A stretch of 64,000 bases of DNA from Acidobacteriota bacterium (GCA_021781795.1 JAJXWA010000001.1:310001-374000), one strand, 5' to 3'; positions 28,914 to 37,436 are shown, numbered from the stretch's first letter. Notes: generated by a model from the letters alone, not told the origin. A program made the numbers and translations.

Positions 28914-29228
28914 CTAGAACTGCATCCCCATTACCTGCTGATAGGCCTGCACCGCCTTGTTGCGTACTGACAGCGCCAGTTCAAACGCCATCTCCGCCTT
29001 TTGCGTCGCGATCATCGCCTGGTGCACATCCACTCCCGAGCCGGTCATCAGCCCCTCGACGGTGGCGTGCGCTTGGTCCTGCAGCGCGTTGACCTGTCCC
29101 ACGGCGTCGCGAAAGAGGCCACCGAACGGCGCCGCGTCATTTGCCGTGGAATCGGGCGCGGCATTCGGGCCGATTGTGCTCTGGAGTGTTGCGGCCGCTC
29201 CCTGGATTGCACTTGTTGCTCCCAGCAT
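28914..29228 (-). CDS. fliE: flagellar hook-basal body protein FliE
   Basis: The 104-residue protein links the MS ring to the rod. Its C-terminal half carries the family pattern VDVHQAMIATQKAEMAFELA followed by VRNKAVQAYQQVMGMQF. The ATG at 29228 was chosen because GGGAGA lies just upstream; a longer frame from 29291 would overlap flgC. Position between flgC and fliF is canonical. Confidence 0.92.
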   Translation of the reverse strand: MLGATSAIQGAAATLQSTIGPNAAPDSTANDAAPFGGLFRDAVGQVNALQDQAHATVEGLMTGSGVDVHQAMIATQKAEMAFELALSVRNKAVQAYQQVMGMQF

Positions 29229-29271
29229 CGATCTCTCCCTTCCTACGCTTTTCAGCTTGAGGCCGAACGCT

Positions 29272-29727
29272 TCAGCCCTTGGCGATCTCAAGAGCCGAAG
29301 TAATCATTCCCTTCTCTGCCTGCACCGCCGACCCGTTCAGCCCGTAGGCGCGGGTGGCGCCCATCAGGTCCACCATCTCAGTCAGCGGATTGATATTCGG
29401 ATAGGCCACGTACCCGTCCGGCCCGGCATCGGGATGGCCGGGGTCATAGCGCTTGAGCGGTGGCGCAGGGTCTTCGACGACCTGAGCGATATGGACGCCG
29501 GTCGAGACCTCCGGCTGCGAAGTTGTTCCGGCGGCCTGCGCCAGCGACCGCGAGAAGGCGCCGTCACCCGGATTGGCGGCGAAGACGACCATCTGCCGGT
29601 GGTAGGGAGTTCCTGCGGCCGTGCGCGTCGTCTCCGCATTCGCCATGTTCGCGGCCACCACCTCGGCGCGCATCCGCTCGGCCTGCATCGCCGAGCCTGA
29701 GGTCTCCATCAATCCAAACATGTTCAT
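29272..29727 (-). CDS. flgC: flagellar basal-body rod protein FlgC
   Basis: The 151-residue proximal rod protein starts with the rod signature (AMQAERMRAEVVAANMANAE) and contains YVAYPNINPLTEMVDLMGATRAY, the conserved C-terminal rod region, here given in part. The ATG at 29727 has GAGAGG eight bases upstream; a GTG three codons earlier is also possible. It follows flgB by about 30 bases. Confidence 0.93.
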   Translation of the reverse strand: MNMFGLMETSGSAMQAERMRAEVVAANMANAETTRTAAGTPYHRQMVVFAANPGDGAFSRSLAQAAGTTSQPEVSTGVHIAQVVEDPAPPLKRYDPGHPDAGPDGYVAYPNINPLTEMVDLMGATRAYGLNGSAVQAEKGMITSALEIAKG

Positions 29728-29760
29728 TGCATCCACCTCTCGTGATCGTTGCGTGGACGT

Positions 29761-30126
29761 TTACTTGTCAGCGTGAATCGCGTCCATCACCTGCTGGTAC
29801 TGCTGGCGCAGCAGCGCCACTCCGGTTCTGAATCGCAACTGCGCCTCGGCCAGGTTCAGGCTCTCGCGGTCCATCGAGACGTTGTTTCCGTCCGGTCGTG
29901 CCACCAGTCCGTCTTCCAACTGCACATGCAGCGCGGCCGGAGCGGTTCCGGCATCGACACCCTTGAGTGCGGCGCGCATCTCGCCCCCAAAGTCCATGCC
30001 TTTGGCCAGATAGCCGGGCGTATCCACATTGGCCATGTTGGCCGCCGCCAGCTTGGTCTCGCTCACCGCCAGATCAAGATAGCGACCGACCTGCTCACTT
30101 GTTCTGGTCTCCACGATCGACGTCAT
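29761..30126 (-). CDS. flgB: flagellar basal-body rod protein FlgB
   Basis: The 121-residue protein is a proximal rod subunit. The N-terminal KLAAANMANVDTPGYLAKGMDF segment (in part) is the rod-family motif, and the C-terminus VALLRQQYQQVMDAIHADK is helical as expected. The gene begins 34 bases after the sigma-54 activator gene and opens the structural part of the flagellar operon. Confidence 0.92.
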   Translation of the reverse strand: MTSIVETRTSEQVGRYLDLAVSETKLAAANMANVDTPGYLAKGMDFGGEMRAALKGVDAGTAPAALHVQLEDGLVARPDGNNVSMDRESLNLAEAQLRFRTGVALLRQQYQQVMDAIHADK

Positions 30127-30160
30127 CGCTGCCCTCCTGTACCTTCACTTGCTCCCGCTT

Positions 30161-31528
30161 TCATTTCGTTTCACAGTCCCGGCCACCGAGCGGACCGAAC
30201 TCAATCTCACAGGCGGTCAGCACAGGCGCATCTCCGGCGAGAATCACCGCCCGCTCCAGCACATGCTCCAGTTCGCGCACGTTGCCGGGCCAGTTATGCG
30301 CCGCCAGCCGCGCCATTGCTGCCTCGTCGATCCGTTTGACCGGCTCGGTGCGGCCCATCTTTTCGAGAAAGTGCTCGACCAGACTGGGTAGATCTTCGAG
30401 ATGACTCGCCAGCGCGGGCGTGTGGATCAGAAAGACTGCGAGTCGATAGTAGAGGTCTGCGCGAAAGCTGCCCTGCCGGGTGTGCTCGATCAGCGGACGG
30501 TGAGTCGCCGCCACGATGCGCACATCGACTTTGACCGTCTCGTTGTCGCCGACGCGCTGCAGCTCGCCGCATTCGACAAAGCGCAACAGCTTGGATTGCA
30601 GAGCCAGGGGCATCTCGCCAATCTCGTCCAGAAACAGGGTGCCGCCATCGGCTGCTTCGATTCTGCCCGTTCTTCCCTGCACCGCCCCCGTAAAGGCGCC
30701 GCGCGTGTGGCCGAAGAGCTCCGCCTCAAGCAGCGCTTCAGGAATCGCTGCACAGTTGATGACAACAAATGGTTTGCGGTTTCGAGGGGAGAGCCGATGC
30801 AGGGCCTGTGCGACCCGCTCCTTGCCCGAGCCAGTTGGCCCTTCGATCAATACAGGTGTCGAGCGGGGCGCAACCAGCCGGACGCGGCGGCCGATCTCGA
30901 GCATGGCCGGCGCATCGCCGATCAGCTCGGGTAAACGCGTCCATTCCAATCCAGCGGGTGCGCCACCGGCCTTTTGCTGGTCTGGAGCCATGGTCAGGCG
31001 AGACGGTGCGGATACGTTTTCGGGAGGCGGTGCATCCGAAGCGGAGCGCGAGAAGCGCGTCACGGGCTTGCCGCTTTCCGTCCTCCGGATTGCTGTTAGT
31101 CCCGAGAGCGACTCCGGGGCGGCGTTCCAGGCAGCTGTATCCGTCTCCTGTGACGCCCGCAGAGCATGGAGCAGTTCGGCGCGATGGCTGCAGCGGACGC
31201 GACCTCCCGCAGGAGTCCCGTCTGGGTGCAGCAGGTCCACCTCGGGAAACGAGGCCGACATTTCTTGGATCAGTTCGCTCGATTCGAGATCGGGAAGCCA
31301 GGAATCGACGATAAAGGCTTCAGGCAGCAGAGCGTCCATCTCAGGCCACGCTTCTGCCCCACTGGCCGCTTGACGGACCTGCCAGCGCAGACCGGAGAGG
31401 AAGGAGCCGATGCTCTGGCGCAACCCGGCATCGGCGCTGACCACTACGGCACTGCGTTGCCGCACGGCGCGGGAGCGCGGAACCGGGGGCGCCGGGCACG
31501 GAAGCGGTGGAACGGGAAGGCTGAGCAT
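30161..31528 (-). CDS. sigma-54-dependent flagellar activator lacking a C-terminal HTH
   Basis: The 455-residue protein has a receiver-like domain (about 25-130), a linker, and an AAA+ sigma-54 activator domain. Walker A is GPTGSGKE (230-237), the sigma-54-contacting loop is GAFTGA (277-282), and Walker B is GTLFLDEIG (296-304). In the receiver, the phospho-acceptor position is plausible (Asp75 in IVDSWLPD) but the acidic pair is reduced to SAD and the conserved lysine is not seen. The protein ends 30 residues after NVRELEHVLERAVIL, with no Fis-type HTH. AAGGAGA precedes the ATG at 31528. By position it probably controls class II flagellar genes, like FlgR of Helicobacter, which also lacks the HTH. 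Confidence 0.88.
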   Translation of the reverse strand: MLSLPVPPLPCPAPPVPRSRAVRQRSAVVVSADAGLRQSIGSFLSGLRWQVRQAASGAEAWPEMDALLPEAFIVDSWLPDLESSELIQEMSASFPEVDLLHPDGTPAGGRVRCSHRAELLHALRASQETDTAAWNAAPESLSGLTAIRRTESGKPVTRFSRSASDAPPPENVSAPSRLTMAPDQQKAGGAPAGLEWTRLPELIGDAPAMLEIGRRVRLVAPRSTPVLIEGPTGSGKERVAQALHRLSPRNRKPFVVINCAAIPEALLEAELFGHTRGAFTGAVQGRTGRIEAADGGTLFLDEIGEMPLALQSKLLRFVECGELQRVGDNETVKVDVRIVAATHRPLIEHTRQGSFRADLYYRLAVFLIHTPALASHLEDLPSLVEHFLEKMGRTEPVKRIDEAAMARLAAHNWPGNVRELEHVLERAVILAGDAPVLTACEIEFGPLGGRDCETK

Positions 31529-31630
31529 CACATCTCTCCTTAAAGGCAATTTGGGTTGAATCTTCGCGTCGTACTACAGAGGCATATGGAACCAGAAACA
31601 TCAGATTGACGACGCCGCGTCTTGCACGGC

Positions 31631-32404
31631 TCACTGCACAGTTGGCGGAGAATGGACGACGCTGCCTCCCGGATGCGGCGATCCGAACGGGCCCGTCAGG
31701 CGGTCCGCATCGACTTGTGTATCCACTCCCCCATCCAGCCCCGCCACGACCATGTAGCCCTGTCCGCGCACGGTTCGGATCAGTCTTCCCGGAGGAGTGT
31801 CGTTCAGCTTGCGGCGAAGATAATTCACATAGACATCCACGATGTTGGTGGTCTGGGCCGGCTCCATGTGCCAGACCGAATGGAGCAGTTCGACACGGGA
31901 GACGCAGCGTCCGGGACGCAGCATGAGCGACTCCAGCAGGGCGAACTCCTTGTTGGTCAGCTCCATCGTCTGGCCGTTGCGGCGCGCGGTGTGATCAAGC
32001 CGGTTCAGTTCGAGGTCTCCAGTGCGCAGCAGCAGGCGCGCCTCACGCCTGCGCCGCAGGAGCGCCCGGCAGCGCGCGCGAAGCTCATACAGGCTGAAGG
32101 GCTTCGCCATCAGGTCGTCGGCGCCGGCATCGAGGCAGCGGATCCGGGTCTCCACATCGGCGCGGGCGGTCAGCACCAGAACCGGGAGATCAGGCTCGCA
32201 GGCCCGGATCGCAGAGAGGACCTGTTCTCCGTCCAGAACAGGAAGATTGAGATCGAGGATGATCAGGTCGGGAATCTGACGCCGGAAGCCTTCCACGGCC
32301 TGCGCGCCGTCGGGGGCCAGGGCAACCTCATGCCCGTCGGCCTCAAGCCCTCGCACGAGAAAGTTTCCGAGCGCCCGGTCATCCTCTGCAATGAGCAATC
32401 TCAT
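31631..32404 (-). CDS. OmpR-type response regulator at head of flagellar operon
   Basis: The 257-residue protein has a complete receiver domain (acidic E7/D8/D9, phospho-acceptor Asp51 in LIILDLNLP, Lys101 in MAKPF) and an OmpR/PhoB winged-helix DNA-binding domain (residues 125-225, with NKEFALLESLM and VDVYVNYLRRKL). A 30-residue Gly/Pro/His tail follows. GGAGA lies upstream of the ATG. No histidine kinase gene is adjacent. Location immediately upstream of the sigma-54 activator and flgB suggests a role in flagellar control, but that is inference. Confidence 0.9.
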   Translation of the reverse strand: MRLLIAEDDRALGNFLVRGLEADGHEVALAPDGAQAVEGFRRQIPDLIILDLNLPVLDGEQVLSAIRACEPDLPVLVLTARADVETRIRCLDAGADDLMAKPFSLYELRARCRALLRRRREARLLLRTGDLELNRLDHTARRNGQTMELTNKEFALLESLMLRPGRCVSRVELLHSVWHMEPAQTTNIVDVYVNYLRRKLNDTPPGRLIRTVRGQGYMVVAGLDGGVDTQVDADRLTGPFGSPHPGGSVVHSPPTVQ

Positions 32405-32516
32405 TTCTGCGTCTCCACCGGTCTGCGGTCGTCTCTCACCCTGCCGCGGAATCCGGTCTCGGCGTCCGGCTTAGCTTCTGCTAACCTGCGCCACCTCCAC
32501 CTTGCGTCGGTGTGCG

Positions 32517-32630
32517 ATGAAACTCAAGGCAGATGAGAAGAAAATCAGAGAGGCCATTCCGGGAATGGATTTACGCGAAGTGGTGTCCCGAATAGGAACG
32601 GCGGAGAAGGGTGCGAGGGGCACTGGCTAA
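32517..32630 (+). CDS. possible 37-aa micro-ORF
   Basis: This short frame begins MKLKADEKKIREAIPGMDL and ends KGARGTG. It is charged and could form an amphipathic helix. There is no convincing ribosome-binding site and I recognise no relative. It lies between the divergent flagellar regulator and lexA genes. It may be chance. Confidence 0.15.
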   Translation: MKLKADEKKIREAIPGMDLREVVSRIGTAEKGARGTG

Positions 32631-32688
32631 ATGGGGGGCCTGTTGACTGGCTGGTTTCCCGTGTTTTGACTCTCCGTAGAATCTTCTC

Positions 32689-32716
32689 TTGCGGTTCGCT
32701 TTTTATTCGCTATAAT
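32689..32716 (+). promoter_or_regulatory. lexA promoter with LexA-like box in the spacer
   Basis: TTGCGG (32689-32694) and a perfect TATAAT (32711-32716) are 16 bases apart. The expected transcription start falls on or next to the A of the lexA ATG at 32723. GTTC (32694-32697) and ATTC (32705-32708), seven bases apart, lie across the spacer and resemble the direct-repeat GTTC-N7-GTTC LexA box known from Alphaproteobacteria. Confidence 0.6.
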
Positions 32717-32722
32717 GCGCCC

Positions 32723-33328
32723 ATGGCTGTCACACGTAGGCAAAAGGAAGTTCTCGACTTTCTGGAGTCCTTTGTCCGGCGCAACGGGTACTCCCCGTCG
32801 TTTGAAGAGATCGCGCGTGGAATGGGACTGAAGAGTCTGGCCACGGTCCACAAGCATGTCACGAATCTTGAGAAGAAGGGTCTGCTGGATCGCGTCCACA
32901 ACCGCAGCCGGTCGATTGACATTCTGCCGCCGGGAGCGCGCAACCGGTCGAGCGAGCGCCTGCCCCTGGTGGGCAGAATCGCAGCGGGGATGCCGGTGGA
33001 GGCCTCGGAGACTGCCGAGAGCATCTCCCTGCACGATGTGGTCGGCAGCCGCGACTGCTTTGCGCTGGAGGTGCGCGGCGACTCGATGCGCGACGAGCAC
33101 ATCATCAGCGGGGACTATGTGCTGGTGGAAAGGACGCGCACGGCGCGGCAGGGGGAGATCGTTGTCGCCCTGGTGCGAGGTGCGGAGACGACGCTGAAGC
33201 GCTTCTACTCCGAGGGGCAGATGGTGCGGCTGCAGCCGGCCAACCTGGAGATGGAGCCTATTTATGTGCCCGCGGCGCAGGTGTCCATTCAGGGGCGTGT
33301 GCTCGGAGTGCTGCGCAAATATCGTTGA
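32723..33328 (+). CDS. lexA: SOS repressor LexA
   Basis: The 201-residue repressor controls the DNA-damage response and self-cleaves when RecA is activated. It has an N-terminal winged-helix DNA-binding domain (VTRRQKEVLDFLESFVRRNG, YSPSFEEIARGMGLKS), the scissile Ala88-Gly89 in GRIAAGMPVEA, and the catalytic dyad Ser121 (GDSM) and Lys159 (TTLKR). The ATG at 32723 is just six bases after the -10 box, so the mRNA is likely leaderless. An upstream in-frame start at 32666 would precede the promoter and is rejected. A strong hairpin separates it from the converging trxA. Confidence 0.96.
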   Translation: MAVTRRQKEVLDFLESFVRRNGYSPSFEEIARGMGLKSLATVHKHVTNLEKKGLLDRVHNRSRSIDILPPGARNRSSERLPLVGRIAAGMPVEASETAESISLHDVVGSRDCFALEVRGDSMRDEHIISGDYVLVERTRTARQGEIVVALVRGAETTLKRFYSEGQMVRLQPANLEMEPIYVPAAQVSIQGRVLGVLRKYR

Positions 33329-33350
33329 GCTGAACTTAGTGCATCAAGAA

Positions 33351-33374
33351 CAGGCCCGGCGATTGCCGGGCCTG
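33351..33374. terminator. bidirectional terminator between lexA and trxA
   Basis: CAGGCCCGGC and GCCGGGCCTG form a perfect 10-bp stem with a GATT loop, between converging genes. The following base run is only CTTTG on the plus strand. Confidence 0.7.
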
Positions 33375-33402
33375 CTTTGCCAAACCTCAAGCGAGGACCA
33401 TC

Positions 33403-33735
33403 CTATGCGAGGAGGCGCTGGACCTTTTCCTCGATGACATTCTGCGGAACGTAGCCAACGATCTGATCGGCGACTTTGCCGCCCTTGAAAAATAACAGCG
33501 TAGGAATGCCGCGGATACCATAGCGCGAAGGCGTCGCGCCGTTGTCGTCCACATTGACCTTGGCCACCTTCAGCTTGCCGGCGTAGGTTGCGGCCACGCC
33601 TTCGACGATGGGCCCGATTGCCTTACAAGGACCGCACCAGACGGCCCAGAAATCGACCAGCACGGGCTGCTCGCTGCGCAGCACCTCCTGCTCAAAAGTT
33701 GCATCGCTGACTTCAAGAACTCCCGCTCCTGCCAT
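33403..33735 (-). CDS. trxA: thioredoxin
   Basis: The 110-residue thioredoxin has the active-site WCGPC (C34, C37), the buried Asp in VLVDFWA, and the cis-proline segment GIRGIPTLLFFKGG. It reduces cytosolic disulfides. Length and motifs are canonical. It converges with lexA and is probably monocistronic. Confidence 0.96.
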   Translation of the reverse strand: MAGAGVLEVSDATFEQEVLRSEQPVLVDFWAVWCGPCKAIGPIVEGVAATYAGKLKVAKVNVDDNGATPSRYGIRGIPTLLFFKGGKVADQIVGYVPQNVIEEKVQRLLA

Positions 33736-33857
33736 GTTCCTCCCTTACGGTACGCGTCTCTTTCAAGTGAGTCGCGACCCTCCTCATTAAGGATGCGGCA
33801 GCGCACCCCAAAGTCGCAAGTTGCCGGACGCCGTCGTGTTTGAGGCGCAGCGGAAAT

Positions 33858-33894
33858 CAAAAAGCGCCCGGATCCGTATTGGATCGCGGGCGCT
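33858..33894 (-). terminator. rho-independent terminator downstream of thrB
   Basis: On the minus strand, a GC-rich stem (AGCGCCCG with a one-base bulge then GATCC, pairing with GGATC and CGGGCGCT) has a five-base loop and is followed by TTTTT. It lies about 125 bases after the thrB stop. Confidence 0.75.
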
Positions 33895-34017
33895 AGAGCA
33901 GCCCTCCCCCAGAACTGCCCATTCCGAAGAATGTAGGGACTTTCCCAGTGAAAAGCAAGCAAACTTCAGTACTGAGAAAAGTAATCACGAATGGGGGATG
34001 CTGGATCGCGCGGGGTC

Positions 34018-34941
34018 TTACTCGGCCGAGTCGTGGCTTGCCAGACTTTCTGCGCCGTCGGCCTGGAAAGAGCAGAACTTGATCTCCGGCTCGGGAAGCC
34101 CTGTGAGGGCGGCCCGGATGGCCTTTGCCGCCGAGACGAGGCTTGGCTCATCTTTGACAATGACGAGAACGGCGGGACCGGCTCCGCTGAGGGCCACGCC
34201 CAGGATGCCGGGTTCGCCCGCCAGAGGCAGGAGCGGCGGCAGCAGCGGGCACATAGAGGCGCGATACGGTTGGTGGAATCGGTCGCGCATGGCGATGTGC
34301 AGAAGTTCTCCCCTGCCCTGCGCGAAGGCGAGGCCGAGCAGCGAGGCGGACTGAACATTGGCGACGGCGTCGGCGCGCGAGTAAATATCGGGCAGGACGG
34401 CGCGTGCCTTGCTGGTGGCCAGAGGATCTGCTGGCAGAACGACGATGGCTCTCCACTGCACCGGCGGAATCACACGCGCAAAGCGGATGGCGCGCCCCTC
34501 GGCGGCGGCTGTGATGAATCCGCCGAGCCAGCAGGAAGCGGCGTTGTCGGGATGGCCTTCGAGGGCGCTGGCTTCCTCGAGAACCTGCGCGGAGGTCCAA
34601 CCTAGATTGCCGAAGTGCACGGCGAGCGCGATGGCTGCGAGGCGGCCCGCTGCCGAAGAGCCGCAACCCATGCCGAGTGGAATCTCATTGTGCATCTGAA
34701 TCGAGAGCGGTGTGACGGGCTGGCCGTTTTCACGCAGCAGATGCTCATAGATGCCGAGGATCAGGTTGTTTTCGATGCGTCCGCAGCGGTCAGCGTCGCG
34801 CCCGGTGGCGGCGATGGAAAACTCCCGCGCAGGCCTGGCTTCGATGTCGAGAAAAAAATCGAGGGCCACGGCGGCGGCGTCGAAGCCGGGGCCGAGATTC
34901 GCTGAGGTGGCGGGAAGCCTCAGGCGCAGGGGTGCTGTCAT
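34018..34941 (-). CDS. thrB: homoserine kinase
   Basis: The 307-residue GHMP kinase phosphorylates homoserine in threonine biosynthesis. Visible motifs are PATSANLGPGFD (10-21), the ATP-binding IPLGMGCGSSAA (87-98), and the C-terminal GVALSGAGPAVLV. The ATG overlaps the thrC stop (ATGA), so thrC and thrB are coupled. A strong terminator follows at 33858-33894. Confidence 0.95.
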   Translation of the reverse strand: MTAPLRLRLPATSANLGPGFDAAAVALDFFLDIEARPAREFSIAATGRDADRCGRIENNLILGIYEHLLRENGQPVTPLSIQMHNEIPLGMGCGSSAAGRLAAIALAVHFGNLGWTSAQVLEEASALEGHPDNAASCWLGGFITAAAEGRAIRFARVIPPVQWRAIVVLPADPLATSKARAVLPDIYSRADAVANVQSASLLGLAFAQGRGELLHIAMRDRFHQPYRASMCPLLPPLLPLAGEPGILGVALSGAGPAVLVIVKDEPSLVSAAKAIRAALTGLPEPEIKFCSFQADGAESLASHDSAE

Positions 34942-36293
34942 CCCACCTGCCCCTTGAGAGCGGCGAGCACAGCAGCTGGCGTAGCGTCTACGACGACGGC
35001 GTTCCGCCGCAGAGCGTTGATCTCTGATGCGTGGCCGGCTTTTTCCTGATCGGTGAGCAGCGTGCCGCGATGGAAGTCGATGGTGTAGTCGGCGTCTTTG
35101 AGCGTATGGCCAGTCAGGACGAGCACGACGCTTTCGCTGGCGGCGATACGGCCATCGGCACGAAGTTTTTTGAGTCCGGCAAGAGTGACAGCCGAAGCGG
35201 GTTCGCAGCCGAGGCCTTCCGCGCCAATCTCAGCTTTGGCGATGGCGATCTCGGCTTCCGTGACATCGAGGCACCAGCCGCCTGTCTCTTCAATGACGCG
35301 GGTGGCTTTGCGCCAGGAGGCAGGGTTCCCGATGCGGATGGCGGTCGCGCGGGTGTGCGCTTCGACCGGCTCGAAGGCGCCGGTGCGCTGGGCGCGGAAG
35401 AAGCGCGTGAGGGGATTGGCGCCTTCCGCCTGGATGACTGAGATCCGGGGCATGCGGGCGATGAGGCCGAGCTCGTGCATCTCTTTGAAGCCCTTGCCCA
35501 GCGCCGAGCTGTTGCCGAGGTTGCCACCGGGAACGATGACGTGGTCGGGGACCATCCAGTCGAAGGCTTCGGCAATCTCGATGGCGGGCGTTTTCTGACC
35601 TTCGAGACGATAGGGATTGACGGAGTTGAGCAGGTAGATGGGAGCCTGACGGACAATTTCCGTGAGCAGGGTGAGACAACCGTCGAAGTCGGTGTTGAGC
35701 TGGCAGGTGACGGCGCCGTAGTCCATAGCCTGCGAGAGCTTGCCCCAGGCGATTTTGCCTTCAGGGATGAGAACGAGGCTGCGCAGTCCGGCGCGGGCGG
35801 CGTAAGCGGCCATGGCGGCGGAGGTGTTTCCCGTGGAGGCGCAGGCGACCCACTCGAAGCCACGCTCTTTGGCGACGCTGAGGGCCGCGGTCATGCCGGT
35901 GTCTTTGAAGGAGCCGGTAGGATTCATGCCTTGATGCTTGGCGAAAAGCTGATCCATGCCAAGGGCTTTTGCAGAGCGGAAGAGCGGATAGAGCGGCGTG
36001 TTGCCTTCGCGGAGCGTGACGGCGTTGCCGAAGCTGTCCAGGATGGGCAGCAGTTCGCGAAAGCGCCAGACGCCGGAGTGATCGACTGTCTCAGACGAGC
36101 TGCGGCGCTCGCGCCAGAGCCACTTCAAGGCGCCTGCGTTGGGGCGGTCCGGGCCTTTCTTTTGCTCCCAGCCCGGATACTCCACTTCAAAGAGCTCGCC
36201 ACAGGCAGCGCAGCGAAAGTCCGGCTGTGCCTCTGCCCCGCGGATGCGCGCGCCGCATCCAAAACAGCGTAACTGATGCAGATTGTCGTTCAT
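34938..36293 (-). CDS. thrC: threonine synthase with N-terminal zinc-ribbon-like segment
   Basis: The 451-residue PLP enzyme converts O-phosphohomoserine to threonine. The N-terminus has two CxxC pairs (C10/C13 and C28/C31) typical of a small zinc ribbon found in one branch of threonine synthases. The PLP lysine is Lys130 in NPTGSFKDTGM, and the phosphate-binding loop is GGNLGNSSALG. The enzyme uses the product of thrB, encoded just downstream with a four-base overlap. murB lies 84 bases upstream on the same strand. Confidence 0.95.
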   Translation of the reverse strand: MNDNLHQLRCFGCGARIRGAEAQPDFRCAACGELFEVEYPGWEQKKGPDRPNAGALKWLWRERRSSSETVDHSGVWRFRELLPILDSFGNAVTLREGNTPLYPLFRSAKALGMDQLFAKHQGMNPTGSFKDTGMTAALSVAKERGFEWVACASTGNTSAAMAAYAARAGLRSLVLIPEGKIAWGKLSQAMDYGAVTCQLNTDFDGCLTLLTEIVRQAPIYLLNSVNPYRLEGQKTPAIEIAEAFDWMVPDHVIVPGGNLGNSSALGKGFKEMHELGLIARMPRISVIQAEGANPLTRFFRAQRTGAFEPVEAHTRATAIRIGNPASWRKATRVIEETGGWCLDVTEAEIAIAKAEIGAEGLGCEPASAVTLAGLKKLRADGRIAASESVVLVLTGHTLKDADYTIDFHRGTLLTDQEKAGHASEINALRRNAVVVDATPAAVLAALKGQVG

Positions 36294-36377
36294 GCCTGAA
36301 GCTAGGGTATCAGCAGGCGGCGATGTTTTGGGACGTGGAAAGGTAGGCAGAATCGTTCAGGTGCCTGCCTGCAGAAT

Positions 36378-37436
36378 CTATGCGTGCTCGAAGCCGACGA
36401 GGACTGGTTCCCTCTCGAGCAGAATGCCGAATCTTTCCCGGACAGCCGTTGCGATATGGTTGGCGAGGGCGAGGATGTCGGCAGCGGTGGCGCCGCCGTG
36501 ATTGACGAGCGCCAGCGTGTGGCGCGACGAGACGGCAGCGGGACCGAGCGCGAAGCCTTTTGAAAATCCGGCCTGCTCGATGAGCCATGCGGCGGGGATC
36601 TTGATGAGGCTTGGGTTGCCTTGTCCGCTGCCGGCGGGAAAGCGCGGCGGCTCTTTGCCGCTGGGGGAGACGATGCGCGCGCATTGCTCCGCGGTAACGA
36701 TGGGGTTCTTGAAGAAGCTGCCTGCGCTGCGGCAATCCGGATCACCGTCCACGATCAGCATGCCTTTGAACTGGCGGATGCGCCGGACCTCAGCAGCGAC
36801 CTGCGCGAGGCTCGGTGTCGAACCTGCGGGAAATGTGCGGTGCAGATCGGCGTAGCGGAGTGTGGGCGGGCCGTTGGGCGTGAGGCGGTAGCTGACGCGG
36901 GTGAGGATGAAGCGGCCGCGGTCGGACGTATTGAAGCGGCTGCGACGATAGGCGAAGGCGCAATCGGCGGCGATGAATTCGGTGAAGGATTTCGTGCGCG
37001 TGTCATAGGCGCGCACGCCAGCGATGGATGGCGCAACTTCCTGGCCGTAGGCGCCGACGTTCTGCACGGGCGTTCCGCCGACTGTGCCCGGGATGCCGGC
37101 AAGACATTCAATCCCGGCGCAATTCTCGTCCACGGTGCGCTGGACGAATGCGTCCCAGTCTTCGCCCGCAGCGGCATGGTAGATGCGATGATCGGCGTCT
37201 TCGCTGACGGTGATGCCGCGCAGGACGATGTGGAGGACGAGGCCTGAAAAGCCTGCATCACTGATGAGCAGGTTGCTGCCGCCACCGAGAACGAAGAGCG
37301 GCAGACGCCGCTCCCCTGCCCACTCCACGGCCTCTGCAACTTCGTCTTCGCTTGTGGCCTTCACGTACCAGCTAGCCGGGCCACCGATGCCAAAGGTAGT
37401 GAAGGGAGCGAGCGGCTTGTCTTCTTCGAGGTGCAT
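36378..37436 (-). CDS. murB: UDP-N-acetylenolpyruvoylglucosamine reductase
   Basis: The 352-residue flavoenzyme makes UDP-N-acetylmuramate for peptidoglycan. FAD-binding motifs include TFGIGGPA and VLGGGSNLLISD (49-60), the catalytic serine segment is CRSAGSFFKNP, and the end is FGILLEREPVLVGF. The ATG at 37436 starts at the conserved domain; a 19-codon extension upstream is open but unsupported. It is divergent from brxA. Confidence 0.94.
   Translation of the reverse strand: MHLEEDKPLAPFTTFGIGGPASWYVKATSEDEVAEAVEWAGERRLPLFVLGGGSNLLISDAGFSGLVLHIVLRGITVSEDADHRIYHAAAGEDWDAFVQRTVDENCAGIECLAGIPGTVGGTPVQNVGAYGQEVAPSIAGVRAYDTRTKSFTEFIAADCAFAYRRSRFNTSDRGRFILTRVSYRLTPNGPPTLRYADLHRTFPAGSTPSLAQVAAEVRRIRQFKGMLIVDGDPDCRSAGSFFKNPIVTAEQCARIVSPSGKEPPRFPAGSGQGNPSLIKIPAAWLIEQAGFSKGFALGPAAVSSRHTLALVNHGGATAADILALANHIATAVRERFGILLEREPVLVGFEHA

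Larger units (their letters stand above)
32405..32722. other. 318-base region between flagellar regulator and lexA
   Basis: It holds the lexA promoter (32689-32716), a possible 37-codon frame (32517-32630) and presumably the minus-strand promoter of the flagellar operon. I could not identify a convincing sigma-28, sigma-54 or sigma-70 element for that operon. Confidence 0.5.
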
